Shown: piece after piece, positions 23,694-34,802 of the stretch
How positions within the stretch are numbered: the first letter of the stretch is position 1
How the letters are laid out: each line of letters begins with the position of its first letter
DNA from: Leptodontidium sp. MPI-SDFR-AT-0119
Lineage: Eukaryota > Ascomycota > Leotiomycetes > Helotiales > Leptodontidiaceae
Reading direction: 5' to 3'
Assembly: GCA_020726505.1 (NCBI GenBank)
Contig: JAHLEZ010000018.1
Coordinates: 1,426,001-1,490,000, forward strand
DNA length: 64,000 bases
Made by a program: the position numbers and the translations under genes
Notes under the pieces: generated by a model
Database searches by the model: none
The model's input: the letters and a program-made list of their open reading frames with translations, nothing else
What the model was told of the DNA's origin: nothing

Positions 23694-24671
23694 CTACTGC
23701 ATAACCAACACAAACTTTCCCTTCCCCCTCTCTCCAGCCAACTTATAAGCCCCCACCGCATCCTCAAGCGGAACCTCATTCCAACTTCCCTCCTCAGCAC
23801 CCTTCAACTTCCCCTCCTTAAACAAGCCCACCATCCCCCCAAGTAACCCCGCCATCTCCTCAACGCCGTAAAGCAAACTATTAACCCCAAACAGAGCACC
23901 CTCCTTCCTATAAAATCCCGTCATCTCAATCCCCAACGTCGAATCCCCACCCCTCGGCGCAGCAATAAACACCACCCTCCCACCCCTCGCCAACCTCCTG
24001 CTCGCCGCCCCCGTAAGCCCAGGCTGTCCCACCGTATCAATCACAATATCAACACCCTTCCCTCCCGTTAACTCATCCAACTTCGCCAGCTCGGGATCAG
24101 AAGCCGTATTTACATCCCCCTTATCATTTCTCGTCCCCTGAAACACCTTCGCACCTCTCGCCTGCGCAAGCTGCACAACAGCAGACCCAACAGCGCCATT
24201 GGCGCCTAACACGAACACGCTCTCGCCACTGCCTTCTACCAGCCCCGCGCGCTTTAATATCAATGCAGCGGTGCTGAACGGTACGCCGAGGGTAGCGGCT
24301 TGGACCCAGGATAGGGAATCGGGTTTCTCTACTACGCCTCCCTCGGGGACGAGGATGTACTGTGCGTGTGCGCCGGAGGCGGTGAATGCTTGTGTGTTTC
24401 CTGAGGTGCCGAATACGGGCTTGTTGTATAATGGATGAGAGGCCGGGGCGGTTACGACCCCGGAGAAGTCTCGCCCGGGAATGCGGGGGTAGGTTGTTTG
24501 GGGGAAGGAGCCGGTGCTGTTTAGTAGGTCCGAGGGGTGGATTGCGGATGCGTGGACGGTGATGAGGATGTGCCCTGGGAGGAGATCTGGTTTGGGGAGA
24601 GTGGTGAGGGTGAGGGTTGGTGGGAGGGAGGGGTCGGGACGGGTGAGTTGGAGGGCTTGCATTGTTGTCAT
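23694..24671 (-). CDS. zinc-independent MDR oxidoreductase (quinone oxidoreductase-like)
   Basis: A single-exon 325-residue medium-chain dehydrogenase/reductase. The N-terminal GroES-like half contains HASAIHPSDLLNSTG and PRIPGRDFSGVV; the Rossmann half has VFVLGANGAVGSAVVQLAQARGAKV. The Cys/His zinc ligands of alcohol dehydrogenases are absent, as in quinone oxidoreductases and enoyl reductases, so I predict NADPH-dependent reduction of a quinone or conjugated enone. I start at ATG 24671 (MTTMQALQLTRPDPS), which begins the domain; the open frame extends to 24794, but those 41 residues are Pro/Gln-rich leader. No targeting signal is visible. A 269-codon antisense-frame ORF at 24124..24933 is a shadow caused by C-rich codon usage. 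Confidence 0.88.
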   Translation of the reverse strand: MTTMQALQLTRPDPSLPPTLTLTTLPKPDLLPGHILITVHASAIHPSDLLNSTGSFPQTTYPRIPGRDFSGVVTAPASHPLYNKPVFGTSGNTQAFTASGAHAQYILVPEGGVVEKPDSLSWVQAATLGVPFSTAALILKRAGLVEGSGESVFVLGANGAVGSAVVQLAQARGAKVFQGTRNDKGDVNTASDPELAKLDELTGGKGVDIVIDTVGQPGLTGAASRRLARGGRVVFIAAPRGGDSTLGIEMTGFYRKEGALFGVNSLLYGVEEMAGLLGGMVGLFKEGKLKGAEEGSWNEVPLEDAVGAYKLAGERGKGKFVLVMQ

Positions 24672-27003
24672 TTTGGGGGGTTGTTGGAGGGGTAAAGAGG
24701 GGCAAGATAGTGAGATGTTGCTCTGTTGTTTGGAAGGGGGAGAGGTTGGATGGTGTGGGTTGATGTGTTTCTCGATGAGAGAGATGCGGTTCATGAACTG
24801 GAGACCAAATGGAGTGAATGCTTGATGTATAAGATGAATGGATTGAAAGGTTTCGATTTATGAAGAGAAGAAAGAGAGAGGTATGACGCGATGAGGCTCC
24901 AGCCTTGTCTTCCTCGCTAGGTTTGTTGACCAAGCGTTTTCAAGCAGAGAATCGAGATGACAAAGGGAATGCGCTGTGATGAGTAAGGTGTTGATTGGTT
25001 GGGGACAGCTTGCAAGCGAGTGAGGGAGGATGCGGATTGGTGAGTACAAAACCCCTTTTTGGGTTAGCGAGTTGGTCTGAATGAGGAAGAACCTGAAGCA
25101 GATGTCGAGAGGGGTTGCGGGAGGATCATTCTTATAAATGGAAGGTATGTTGAATGAGAAGGAAAGTAATCGATTATGCGCAGGGAGATGAAGGACTCGG
25201 CTTCGGTCTCTCTCCAGCTTGTGATATTCCTAAGGAACGAAGCTCTCGCAACTGACAAATGCATGTGGAGAAATAGCCTGGAGTGAAGAATAGGCGCTAC
25301 TTGCGTAACCCAAAGAAAATCTCCAAGTATATGTATATTCAATTATAATGCATTAGACAAGGGGCGAACAAATGCTGCTCTCTTCCACTTGAAAATAGCC
25401 TCACTGCCACAAATTCTTCCAGATCAAAACACAGGTCGAGACAGACACCAATGCACTCTACTCGTGCAAAGCTACAGATAACTATATGCACTGCGCCATC
25501 TGGACACGAGTCCATCTAAAACACTTACAGCCAGAAGGAGAAAATACGAAAACACGATATCGGCATAGGAGATAGGCACGTAGTTCAGTTCAGCTTGATC
25601 ATGAGCGGGGTTGGGATCGGTTCGGAGGGATGCTCACGGAAACCGAGATCTCACCCCCGCGTTTTTGGAGAAACTTAATCCGCTCCAACCAGCGAAATCC
25701 TCTCTTAAAGCAGCTACAGTCAAGCCTCCTTAGTAATCAGTAGGTAATCGAGTGATACGAATGGGAAAAGAAAGAGAAAGTAACGAGGAAAGTATGTTGA
25801 TTATAGGGAAGAGAGTAGAAGTGCAACGCTGCCAGCCATGGAGCAGTTGAAAGCAAAAACCATTCAGAGGTTATGCTGGATGTTGTGTCTGACTGCCGTT
25901 CAGAACGCGGCAGTTAGAGCGTGCTTGCTTGTTGATTCGCTAGAGAGGGAGAAAAAGAAAGCTGGGATTTGAACAAGCTGATAACTCTTGGCGTTTGTCA
26001 GACGACGATCTGGTCTTGGCTCTTACTTATCACTTCTCAGACGCAGACTCGTCTGAGTGGCGATGAAGATTTTCCTCTTCAAGACATCTACAAATTCCAG
26101 ACCCGCACCGCAGCCACCAGCTGGGCAGCCAAGCTTGCCGGATTATCCGGGGTCCACACATTTTTAAAAGGGGCGGGCATTAATAAGCTTTGCCCATGCA
26201 AACCCGACGATTTCTGGCCAATTGCATGGCAGGGCTTGATTATTTGTCTCTCGCTGCTTTTGATTTATTTACTTTGGTTTGGTTGGGTTGGATTTGGATT
26301 GATCAGATAAAATGGATGGCAACTGGACTGGACTTGACCACTTGACTGGACTTGACCAAGCTAAAGTGAACTGAACTTTAAATCCGATGCAACGATAAAC
26401 TGACAGGCTTCATCCTTTCCCCGACGAGCTGGTTGACTTGACTTGAGTGTTCATTTCCCTAACTAACACATGAAGCGAGGCGAGTTGACTTCTTGAGGTT
26501 CGTTTCAGAGCAGGATATCCAGTTCCAGGATCGGACAACAAGAGCAAGTCAATCAACTGCTTTGCGCGATTATCCATACCAATTGCCATCTTGCCTACCT
26601 ATCTGACACGCCGCTTCAACTCAGTGATTGATCATCAGCCAGCAGCAGAGTCAGCGGGTATTGGCTTCGAGGCTTAAAGCAGCCGGATGACGTACTAATC
26701 TCGATTCTGCCCCAGCCTGCAAAAGAGCGCGAGGAGGCCCGCTCACCGCAGGGAAGAAAGAGAAGGGATTTGGTGAGAACGCCGACGAGACTGCGGGAGC
26801 GAGGAGCGAACTGGGACTGCATCTAGACAGACAGACGGACGATATACAAAACAACTGAGCGCCCGGCGCTCACTCTCCATCTCCCTCCCACTCTGCCACT
26901 GCCTTACGTGGGCTGCAGATATCTGCACAACACCTCATCACAGCACTACACGGCAGCAATAGTCAGACAGACAGGCAAGCGGGAACGGACGAAATCAGCA
27001 GCT
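24672..27003. other. intergenic, no gene seen
   Basis: A divergent spacer of 2.3 kb between the MDR gene and the DUF2985 gene, holding both promoters. ORFs at 25969..26310 and in 26616..26928 lack domains. A 15-bp direct repeat lies at 26326..26340 and 26344..26358. Confidence 0.4.
26326..26358. repeat. two-copy 15-bp direct repeat
   Basis: The unit GACTGGACTTGACCA occurs twice with an 18-bp period in the promoter region of the DUF2985 gene. It may be chance or a paired binding site. Confidence 0.6.
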
Positions 27004-29137
27004 ATGGCTGAAAACAACAGTCCCCCCGTCAATAATAATAACAACAACCTCCTCCTCGTCCCGGACCCATCGCCCTACTTCCAAGATGCTGTTGCAGGGA
27101 GGCCACGCTCGAATTCCGCGCGCTCGCAGAGGTCGCAACTGTCGGGTATAGGTCTACAGACACCGCTGGCGGAACAAGAGTCGCCCATGGCAGAAAGGGA
27201 TTATACGCGGAGGCCCAGTATTCGAATTAGACGCTTGTCGAGCGTGCAGCCGACGACACCGAGCACCTTTGCCAGCGGTAGTGATCAGTATGACGCGGAA
27301 GGGTCGCCATCTGCCTCTGGGGCTGGATCTGGATCGGCGAGGAGGAATCGCAGTACGAGTGATCCGCAGAGAGGACTTGGAGGCGTGCCGAGACTGGGGA
27401 CGAGAGATAGTTATATGCCAGAAGTGCAGGAGGAGAATGTCTCGCCGACGACTGGGAGAGCTACTGAACAGTTCCCGCCGATTCTGGAACAGGTTGATCG
27501 TACGGACTATGCGCCGGAGCCATCGAGACCAGAGACTGCACCAGAGCCGACTTCGAGATGGAGGACGTTGAGGAGGGCGAAGACGAATATTGGTTCCGAT
27601 CCTGAGAAGGGGAAGGGGAGGGAAACCCAGACGCCAACACAGAATGAAAGCGAGTATGAGGAGGATCTGGTGGACCTATTGGATCTCGTTGGTATGTCAC
27701 CCGGGATGGGATGGGATATATTGAAGCGCTGAAGCTAATTGATTTTAGACCCCGAAGTTTCAACCCTCCAAACCCTCACGAATGTCCAGAATTCCCTCTT
27801 CGTCCCCGATCTGGGGAAATACCTTAATCGACGACCAACATATAATTTGACGAAACGACCGACACAGGTTCCTGAGAGCAGTACATCTGGGAGTGATGAT
27901 GATACGGCACCAGATGCGCCTCCGAAGGATGATAGTCGTCCACAGGCACATCGTATGAACACAGGAGCAACTCTTAATACTATCACGTCGAACGTGAATG
28001 ATAAATACTACGCCGTGTTACCGCATGGAGTACGGATCCCTAATTGGAGTGAGGAGGAGAAATTGGAACTCAATGACCATGTCCGGCACATGCTACATTC
28101 TCGAAGGTCGAAATTCAAGAGGAGTATGAAAGGGTTCAAGCAATATGTCTCGAAACGTATGTCTCTATCCCCAAAAACGGCCGTGTCCAACCGCTAATAT
28201 CCACAGCTCTCGGTTTCTTCGTTACTTTCTACGCTGTATCTATCACTGCTTTTGGTCTTGCTTGGGTTCTTTTCTTGATCGGTAAGTCTCCTTACTTCAC
28301 GTATTCTAATCCACCACTGATCAAATAGGTTGGATCAATGTCGGTGGCTCCCGCGAAGACTACCTCGTCAACGTCATCGACAACGTTCTCGTCGCCCTCT
28401 TCGCAATCATGGGAGACGGTCTCGCTCCCTTCCGCTGCATCGACACCTACCACATGTGTTTTATCGCCCACTATCACCACCTAACCTGGCGGCTACGACG
28501 CGAAAAAGCTCTCCCAAAACTAGCCAACAACTCCGATCTCCCCGCCGTACAGCCCAATGAAGTAGCTGACGTTGAGAAACAAGAATTCAGCGTCCTCTCC
28601 CCGGAACAAGTGAAGAAACTACAACACCACCAGAAGAAATTCGCTCGCAGTCACAGTTTCTACAAACCCCACGAGACGCCCACGCATTACGCCTTTCCTC
28701 TGCGCCTACTTGTTGCTATTGTCGTATTGCTCGATTGTCACAGTTTACTACAAATCGCCCTCGGTACCTGCACGTGGGCTATATCCTACCACGTCCGGCC
28801 CTTCGCACTCACGACCGTCATCCTCTGCTGTAGCATAACAGTCAACATCACAGCCGGCATACTCATCACGGTCGGCGACCACAAGACCCGCAAGAAGGAC
28901 GTGCGCGAGAAGATGATCCGCCAGGAGATGACGGCCGACGCTATCAAGAAAGTGGAGAAGAAACGCCGCCATGACTTGAAGAAGGCGGGCGTTATCAAGG
29001 ACAGCAGCCAGTGCGAGAGTGCGCTGTCTATGGCTGTTCCCGGTGAGAGCGAGGAGGAGATGTCGGTGAGGCAGAGCCGATTGGCGTTGAGGGTTGTGGA
29101 TCCGGGTGCTGATGCGGCTATTCCGAAGAAATTGTAG
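27004..29137 (+). CDS. DUF2985-type fungal integral membrane protein
   Basis: A 659-residue protein from exons 27004..27691, 27749..28156, 28207..28281 and 28329..29137 (introns 57, 50 and 47 bp, all GT-AG). Residues 1-230 are disordered and rich in Ser, Pro, Glu and Arg. Hydrophobic segments follow: GFFVTFYAVSITAFGLAW through GWINVG, then LRLLVAIVVLLDCHSLLQIAL, then LTTVILCCSITVNITAGI, ending with a Lys/Arg-rich coiled region (TRKKDVREKM, KKVEKKRRHDLKKAG). The LLDCHSLLQ and RPFALTT patterns are those I associate with DUF2985 (PF11204), a fungal membrane family of unknown role; that assignment is from memory of the family. Introns two and three split the first membrane segment. The frame is open upstream to 26908, but I prefer ATG 27004. 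Confidence 0.82.
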
Positions 29138-30683
29138 GTTTCTGGTCTGTGTCTTTGAGTAGGAGGTGAGTGTTGGGGGGGTTGGATTGGTATATAGATT
29201 GTATGATTGGAGAGATTGTACGGATGCTGTGCTGTGCTGTGTGGTGGGAGACTGGTGTAGGATCTTTGGATGGGTCGAAAACCTCCCCATGAATTTATAT
29301 ATCCATTTTATGACCCTTCTTTACTTTACCCTCCTTGATGTCATGTCATCTATCATATCACAGAAGGTTATTATTTAGTCGCTTGCTTTCCTACTTCTCT
29401 ACCACCCTATTTCATCTTTCCTTGCATCATTGTCATTGTCTCAGGGAATGAGCGTCGTCACGACCAAAGAAAGACATTCTCAATTCTCTCCGAGTTTCTG
29501 CTTTTTCCTTTCTCTTTCAACTTTGATCTTCACTTACCTCCTCCCCCTCTCATCCATATTTTTATCTTCCATCACATTCCTCTTTAGAACCATCAACCCC
29601 ACTTGATCCCTTTTCTCCGTTTGCTTCGGTACGGAAAAGTGATGTTGAGATCCCCCTTTTGGGGGGGGGAAGGGGGTGGATCGGGATGATTAATTCTTAG
29701 ATTGTGAATTATATTTCTACTTCATAGTTATCTTCGTGCTTTGCTGGTTCGCCAAAGAGGAGTGAATGGATGCCTTTTGTTATTGTCGTTTCTCGATAAT
29801 TGCCCAATTTCACTATGTTGATGCTTTTATATTAGTGTTTGTGGATGTATTAATAAATGTATGTTTTACTTATGTACAACGTTGTTAGGGCCAGCTATAT
29901 TATCACTTAATAGTTAGGACACCGCTAGTAGCTAAGCACACATCAACTTTGACTAGATTCGGCGGAATCTGAGATTTCGTCGTCGTTGGTTTGTTTTGGT
30001 TCCTCAGAAACTCGCTTATTCTGGCAGCCTTCTCAACCAAGCCAGCCCCCCTCAACTTATCTGGAGCTGCATTCATTCCACAAAAAAAACCCCAGAAGAG
30101 TCCCAACCCACGTCGAAAGGAATCTTCGTATCAAGTTTGAGGTTTATGATAAAGCTCTCGGGAACTAGAAAATTTCAATCCATCTAACATTGAATATTAG
30201 CAACCCAACACTATCCTCAACTCTAAAATTCTTCAGACAAGAGCTTTTGCCATCAATTCCGAAGATTCTTTCCCTCCGGACATATCGGCCTACGAGTTTT
30301 TGAACATCCGGCTCGATGCGTGATAGCTCGCCTTACGCCTGGTGCAAACTTGATACCGTCACAACTCCGGTGAAACAGCCTTGGCAAAGTGGACTAAACA
30401 CCATGCAAAGCCAGGATGATGCTATCCACAATCCACAAAAGGGATTCGGAGGTGGGGCCCGAGTCAAAATAAATGTCAAAAAAAGATACGAGGAAGATAG
30501 GAGATAAGTTTAAATCATGATACATCTTCTGGGCGCCTCGCTGCAGAATCTTGCTTTTGGAACGTTCGGTATTTGAGTTGTGGTGTTGTGGTTTTGTCGA
30601 ATTCATCGAGTTGGTGGTGCTTTTTTCGAATCTTTCGATTATACTGTACTGTACGAGGAGGAAGATTATCACTCTTTTCCATC
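29138..30683. other. intergenic, no gene seen
   Basis: The 3' flank of the DUF2985 gene and the promoter of the cutinase-like gene. A near-palindrome with runs of C, T and G (about 29650..29680) could form a hairpin. ORFs have no domain. Confidence 0.4.
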
Positions 30684-31836
30684 ATGCGCTTCCAAGCCCC
30701 CACTATCGTTTTGGTTCCTCTCGCATTGGCTTCTCAAATCAACACACTCACTTCACGTGCAGACTCCGAATGTACCAAAACACACATCTTCCTCGCCAAG
30801 GGCAATAACGAACCCTACCCAGGACGGCAAGGCAAACTAGTCAACTCGATTTGTTCCGGTCTCTCAAGTTGTGACTACGAAGACATCCACTTCTACAACC
30901 CCGTCGAGTCAGTGTACTGCGATTCGGTGTTCGAAGGTGTGGCGAATGGCATCTCGCAAATCATTGCATACAACAAACGATGTCCGGATGCTAGTCTTGT
31001 TATCAGCGGGTATTCGCAAGGTGCTCATATCGTAGGAGATATCTTGGGAGGAGGTGGTGGAAAGTTTTTTGAAGGGTGTATTCAGGGCGCTAATGAGGGG
31101 TTGGATTTTAATTCTGCGGCGGCGAAGAAGAGTGAGTTTGCTAGGATATCACTTTGATTTGATTTAGTATCATACTAATTCTACATTAGTTTCTGCTGTA
31201 TTGATATGGGCGTCGACTCGACATACTGCTTCCCAGCCATATAATGTCTTCACAGGAGCCAATGGCCAAGGACTCTTTCCTCGCCCAGAAAATCAACTCG
31301 CAGCTATGGCGCAGTTCACTTCCGTGCTACATGACTACTGCGTCTCAACTGATCCGATCTGTGCTGGTGGGAAAGAGGGGCCTACGCATCTGAATTATTT
31401 CGACCTCTACTCGGATGTTGCTGCTGAGTGGGTGAAGAGCCAACTTAGCTCAGCGGCGGAGGCAACGACTGTTGTTTCCAGTGCTTCTTCAACTGCCAGT
31501 AGTGCAGCAAGTAGCAGTACCTCTGTATCTGCCTCTGTATCTGTATCATCAACGCAAAGCTCGTTAGTGACTAGTTTGACCGCCTCTGCAATCCCAACAC
31601 CGACTCGAAGCGTCGATGTAACTGTTGGCTCTGCATCTGTCTCATTGACAACATCGACTTCTGATTCAACACCAGCACCGGTATCAACATCGTCATCACC
31701 ATCCTCACTATCAGCAAGAGTTGGAAGTGCTGGAAGTGCATCTTCAACTTCGTCTTCAAGTGGTGCAGCTTCTACATCACGTCCCCTCAACCTGTTAGGA
31801 TTAGCTGTTGCAGGTTCTTTCTTTGTATACCTCTGA
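30684..31836 (+). CDS. secreted cutinase/acetylxylan-esterase family (CE5) protein with Ser/Thr tail and GPI-like C-terminus
   Basis: Exons 30684..31131 and 31190..31836 (58-bp intron with a CTAATT branch region) give 364 residues. An N-terminal signal peptide (MRFQAPTIVLVPLALAS) is followed by a cutinase-fold alpha/beta hydrolase: nucleophile Ser111 in GYSQG, Asp204 in STDPICAGG and His216 in GPTHLNYF, with paired cysteines. CE5 enzymes hydrolyse cutin or acetylated xylan outside the cell. After the domain comes ~110 residues of Ser/Thr/Ala repeats, then a short hydrophobic end (LNLLGLAVAGSFFVYL), so I infer a wall- or membrane-anchored (GPI) form rather than a freely diffusing one. Start chosen for the signal peptide; the frame is open further upstream. 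It converges with the transporter gene, with 138 bp between the stop codons. Confidence 0.9.
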
Positions 31837-31974
31837 GTAGGGAATGTTTCGCTAGAAAGACACTCCAGTTTCAATCCAGGCAGAAAGAAATCTCTATTCG
31901 AATAAAGAATCTCAAATAATAACCAATTATTGCCATCACACCCACAAAACAACCCTTCCATTTTCCACGCTGAC

Positions 31975-33544
31975 TCAAACTTTGCTCTCATGCTCAACAT
32001 GCTCCATCATCCCCCCCTTACCAGTAGCAGCTTCCGCGGCGAGCGGATCCTGCAGCGCATGTGGCACCAACTGATCACCAAACAGCTCATCCATCTGCTC
32101 AAGAGTCTTCCCTTTAGTCTCGGGGTAAAAGAAAATATAACAAACAGTCGCAATGACACCGAAGATAAAGAAGACGTAGAAGTACTTGAAGCCGATATTC
32201 GTAAGTGCCTTCGGCGAGATCTGCGCAAACACCAAATTGAGCGTCCAGTTGGTGAAGGTCGAAATAGAGTTCCCTTTTGCTCGGATGTCGACTGGGAAGA
32301 TCTCGGCGGGGTAGACCCAGGAGATGATCCCCGTGGGAGTGTAGAAGAGACTGAATACGAAGTTCATGGCTACCATGGCGCGGAGCTGGGCCGAAGATGC
32401 GCTTTCCAGGTGTTGAGATAGAGCGGCGTTGACGACGAGAGCCAAAGCGCATCCAGCTGCGCTGATGATGAGTGGCTTGACACGACCAACACGGTCCAAA
32501 AGCCAGAGTCCAACGGTACAGTAGACAATTGATAAAGCTCCACTGATTCCAATGATCATCAAAGACTCTTGTGTGTTGATACCAAGAGTCTCGTAGATGC
32601 GAGGTCCGTAGTAGTTGATGACATTGATACCAGAGAGAGGACCAAATGCCTGGACTCCGCATCCGAGCAAGAGACGGCGACGCCAAGATGCTTTCTTGAA
32701 GATCGAGGACCAAGTGATGGTATTGGCGCTTCGGTCTGCCTGGATGACATCGCGGATTTCGCGGAACTCGAGCTCGACGTACTCAATGTTACTTCCTGTT
32801 GAATCGTCGTGGAGTGCGTGTAGAGTGGCAAGTGCTTCCTCGTGTCGGTCTTGCTCCATCAACCATCTTGGAGATTCATGCAGGAACCATATCCCACCGA
32901 GGAGGATAAGTGCTGGGACGCACTGGAAAGCAAGTGGGAATCTCCCTGGGACAGGTTAGTAGTACACGACACCGGAGATGAAGTTGGCTTACATTGTAGG
33001 TCTGTGTTGGAGAACGAACATCCATATCCAAGCCACTGAGCAACGAAGAAGCCCCAGCTCAACATCCACTGCAGCAGACCGGAAAGCACACCACGATGCT
33101 TAGCTTCCGCAATCTCTCCAGCGTACATCGGGACAGTCGATGAAAGAATTCCGACGGCAACACCAGCAATGAATCGTCCGATTATAAGCATAACCATGTT
33201 GACCGCACCAGCCTGTAAAGCACAACCAAAAGCAGCAATAAATGCACCGAGAGCAATGGACTTCTTCCGACCCAACTTGTCGGCGACGAAAAAGTTGATG
33301 ATCGTGCCGAGAATCGCACCTCCCTGGAAGGAGGAGACGATACCACCTTGAACATCGTCGCTTGGCTGGTCGAAGTAGTCGACGAAGCGAGGTTGAGCAA
33401 TGGTTGACGTGATGATACCGGAGTCGTATCCAAAGAGGAAACCTGTTTTGGTGTTAGCCGATGTCCATTATCGAATCTTGAACTTCAAGACACGCCTCCA
33501 ATAGCCAGGAAGACGGCCGAGCCGACGGTGGCAGCTTTTCCCAT
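31975..33544 (-). CDS. MFS sugar transporter (hexose/rhamnose type)
   Basis: A 489-residue transporter of the sugar porter family, from exons 33544..33496, 33442..32993 and 32945..31975. Family motifs: FLFGYDSG, the loop DKLGRKKS, GRFIAGVAVGILSSTVPMY, ESPRWLMEQDR after the last junction, GINVINYYGPRIYE, and PETKGKTLEQMDELFG near the C-terminus. About twelve membrane segments are expected in the plasma membrane. Intron 1 (33443..33495) must use a GC donor (GAG|GCGTGT) to restore GGFLFGYDSG; the only GT donor nearby breaks the frame. Intron 2 is GTAAGC..CCCAG. The gene is divergent from the alpha-L-rhamnosidase at 34803, so I infer uptake of rhamnose or rhamnosides. Sequence alone cannot tell hexose from rhamnose. 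Confidence 0.9.
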
Positions 33545-34802
33545 GATGATTTGGTTGTTGTTGTTTTTGTGTTGACTAGGAGTTTTCGTAGGCTTTGAAA
33601 AGAACTTGAGGATATTGAGAATTACCCCACAATAGGACTGCTGAGTCTAGATGTGGAGTTGTCCAAAAGCTGGGGAAGATCAGCGTATTTATGCATCAAA
33701 AGACAAACCCCAAACTCCAGTCCAAAATCTGCTTCATCGATGCTCTCCATTCGGGGTAAATCCCGTTACTCTTCGGTACAATCAACAACGAGCAAAACCT
33801 GATTCATGCTACTCGGGAATCTTCTCGGGAAGTTCTGGTGAAGCCGGTGCGGCGCAAAGTTGATTCTATTGGCCTCGTCGCCGCCACTAGGCCGGCCCCT
33901 CGCCACCCACTCTCCCATGTTGACATTCAAACTTTTCAGTCCACCACCGGCCCTCCATAAGCGGGGATTTGATAGTGCACGGACCAGGGGGAGGCCCCAG
34001 ACTCGAACAGTTACTCAATTGGGGACATTAAGCGGAGGGAAGTCCTGGTCACCGTCACCATGTCTGCATGTGTTAGCAGATTCTTTACCAAGAGAACCAT
34101 GGGCTTATTGGCTCCCCTGATTACAATCCACGAAGGCGGCCCGAATCGAAATCGGTCCATTTGAAAGCGTTGAAAGGAACACTGCAATCCAACCCCCCCC
34201 CCCTTTTTTTTTATTTAAAATGCGTGCATCCAAGGTAATAGAGGCTAAATTTCCACATCTAAACTTCAAACACACAAAATATCTAGATTTATTACCTCTG
34301 TAAAGACGTATAATGGTAACTTTTCAAGTCGAGGGTCTTGTTGCGACGAACCCTCGCTTAACCAAATAGATGGATTTCAATTCGGGCCGGCTTCGTCTGT
34401 TCCCCGTACATTCCTTCTCCGTCCACTTTCCGGCATTGAAAGCTGCAGATACATGGCGAGTTTCCAGTCCACCATTGAATCTCAGAATCCGTTGTCTCAC
34501 CCGAAGAGGGGTACATTGTGGCTTGAGAGCGAGTCATTTCTCATGTTTGCAAGCAACAAGCTCGCTGAACATGATACCGAAGGCTTGCTGAGAATTCTAA
34601 AAGTTATTACCAAAAGGACATTCAGTCGTCATGTTTGCAAGCAACAAGCTCGCTGGGGACTACACCGAGGGCTTTTTCGATTTTAGAAGCCGGAATCTTG
34701 TGTAACTTGAAGCCAAACACGAAGACTGAAATGCAGTCCCCTTGTTGTGTCGCGCTCTGACAGTCCTTCCCTTCATCTCCCGTTGAAAAATTGTCAGTCA
34801 CA
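33545..34802. promoter_or_regulatory. bidirectional promoter of transporter and rhamnosidase
   Basis: A 1.26 kb divergent spacer. It contains three sites matching the CreA carbon-repressor consensus SYGGRG (CTGGGG 33670..33675, GCGGGG 33961..33966, CTGGGG 34653..34658), a long C/T tract near 34190..34210, and a duplicated 27-bp element at 34541 and 34629. Function as a control region is inferred from the position; CreA-type sites are short and common. Confidence 0.5.
34541..34655. repeat. 27-bp exact direct repeat upstream of rhamnosidase
   Basis: An identical 27-bp sequence beginning TCATGTTTGCAAGC occurs at 34541..34567 and 34629..34655 (88-bp period). Similarity fades over the next ~30 bp. 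It lies 150-260 bp before the rhamnosidase ATG. Confidence 0.9.

Noticed and set aside
24124..24933. 269-codon minus-strand ORF overlapping the MDR oxidoreductase
   Set aside because: His/Pro/Arg low-complexity translation in the alternative frame of a C-rich coding region; the MDR frame has full domain motifs.
32114..32713. 199-codon minus-strand ORF within the transporter
   Set aside because: Alternative frame of exon 3, which carries all sugar-porter motifs.
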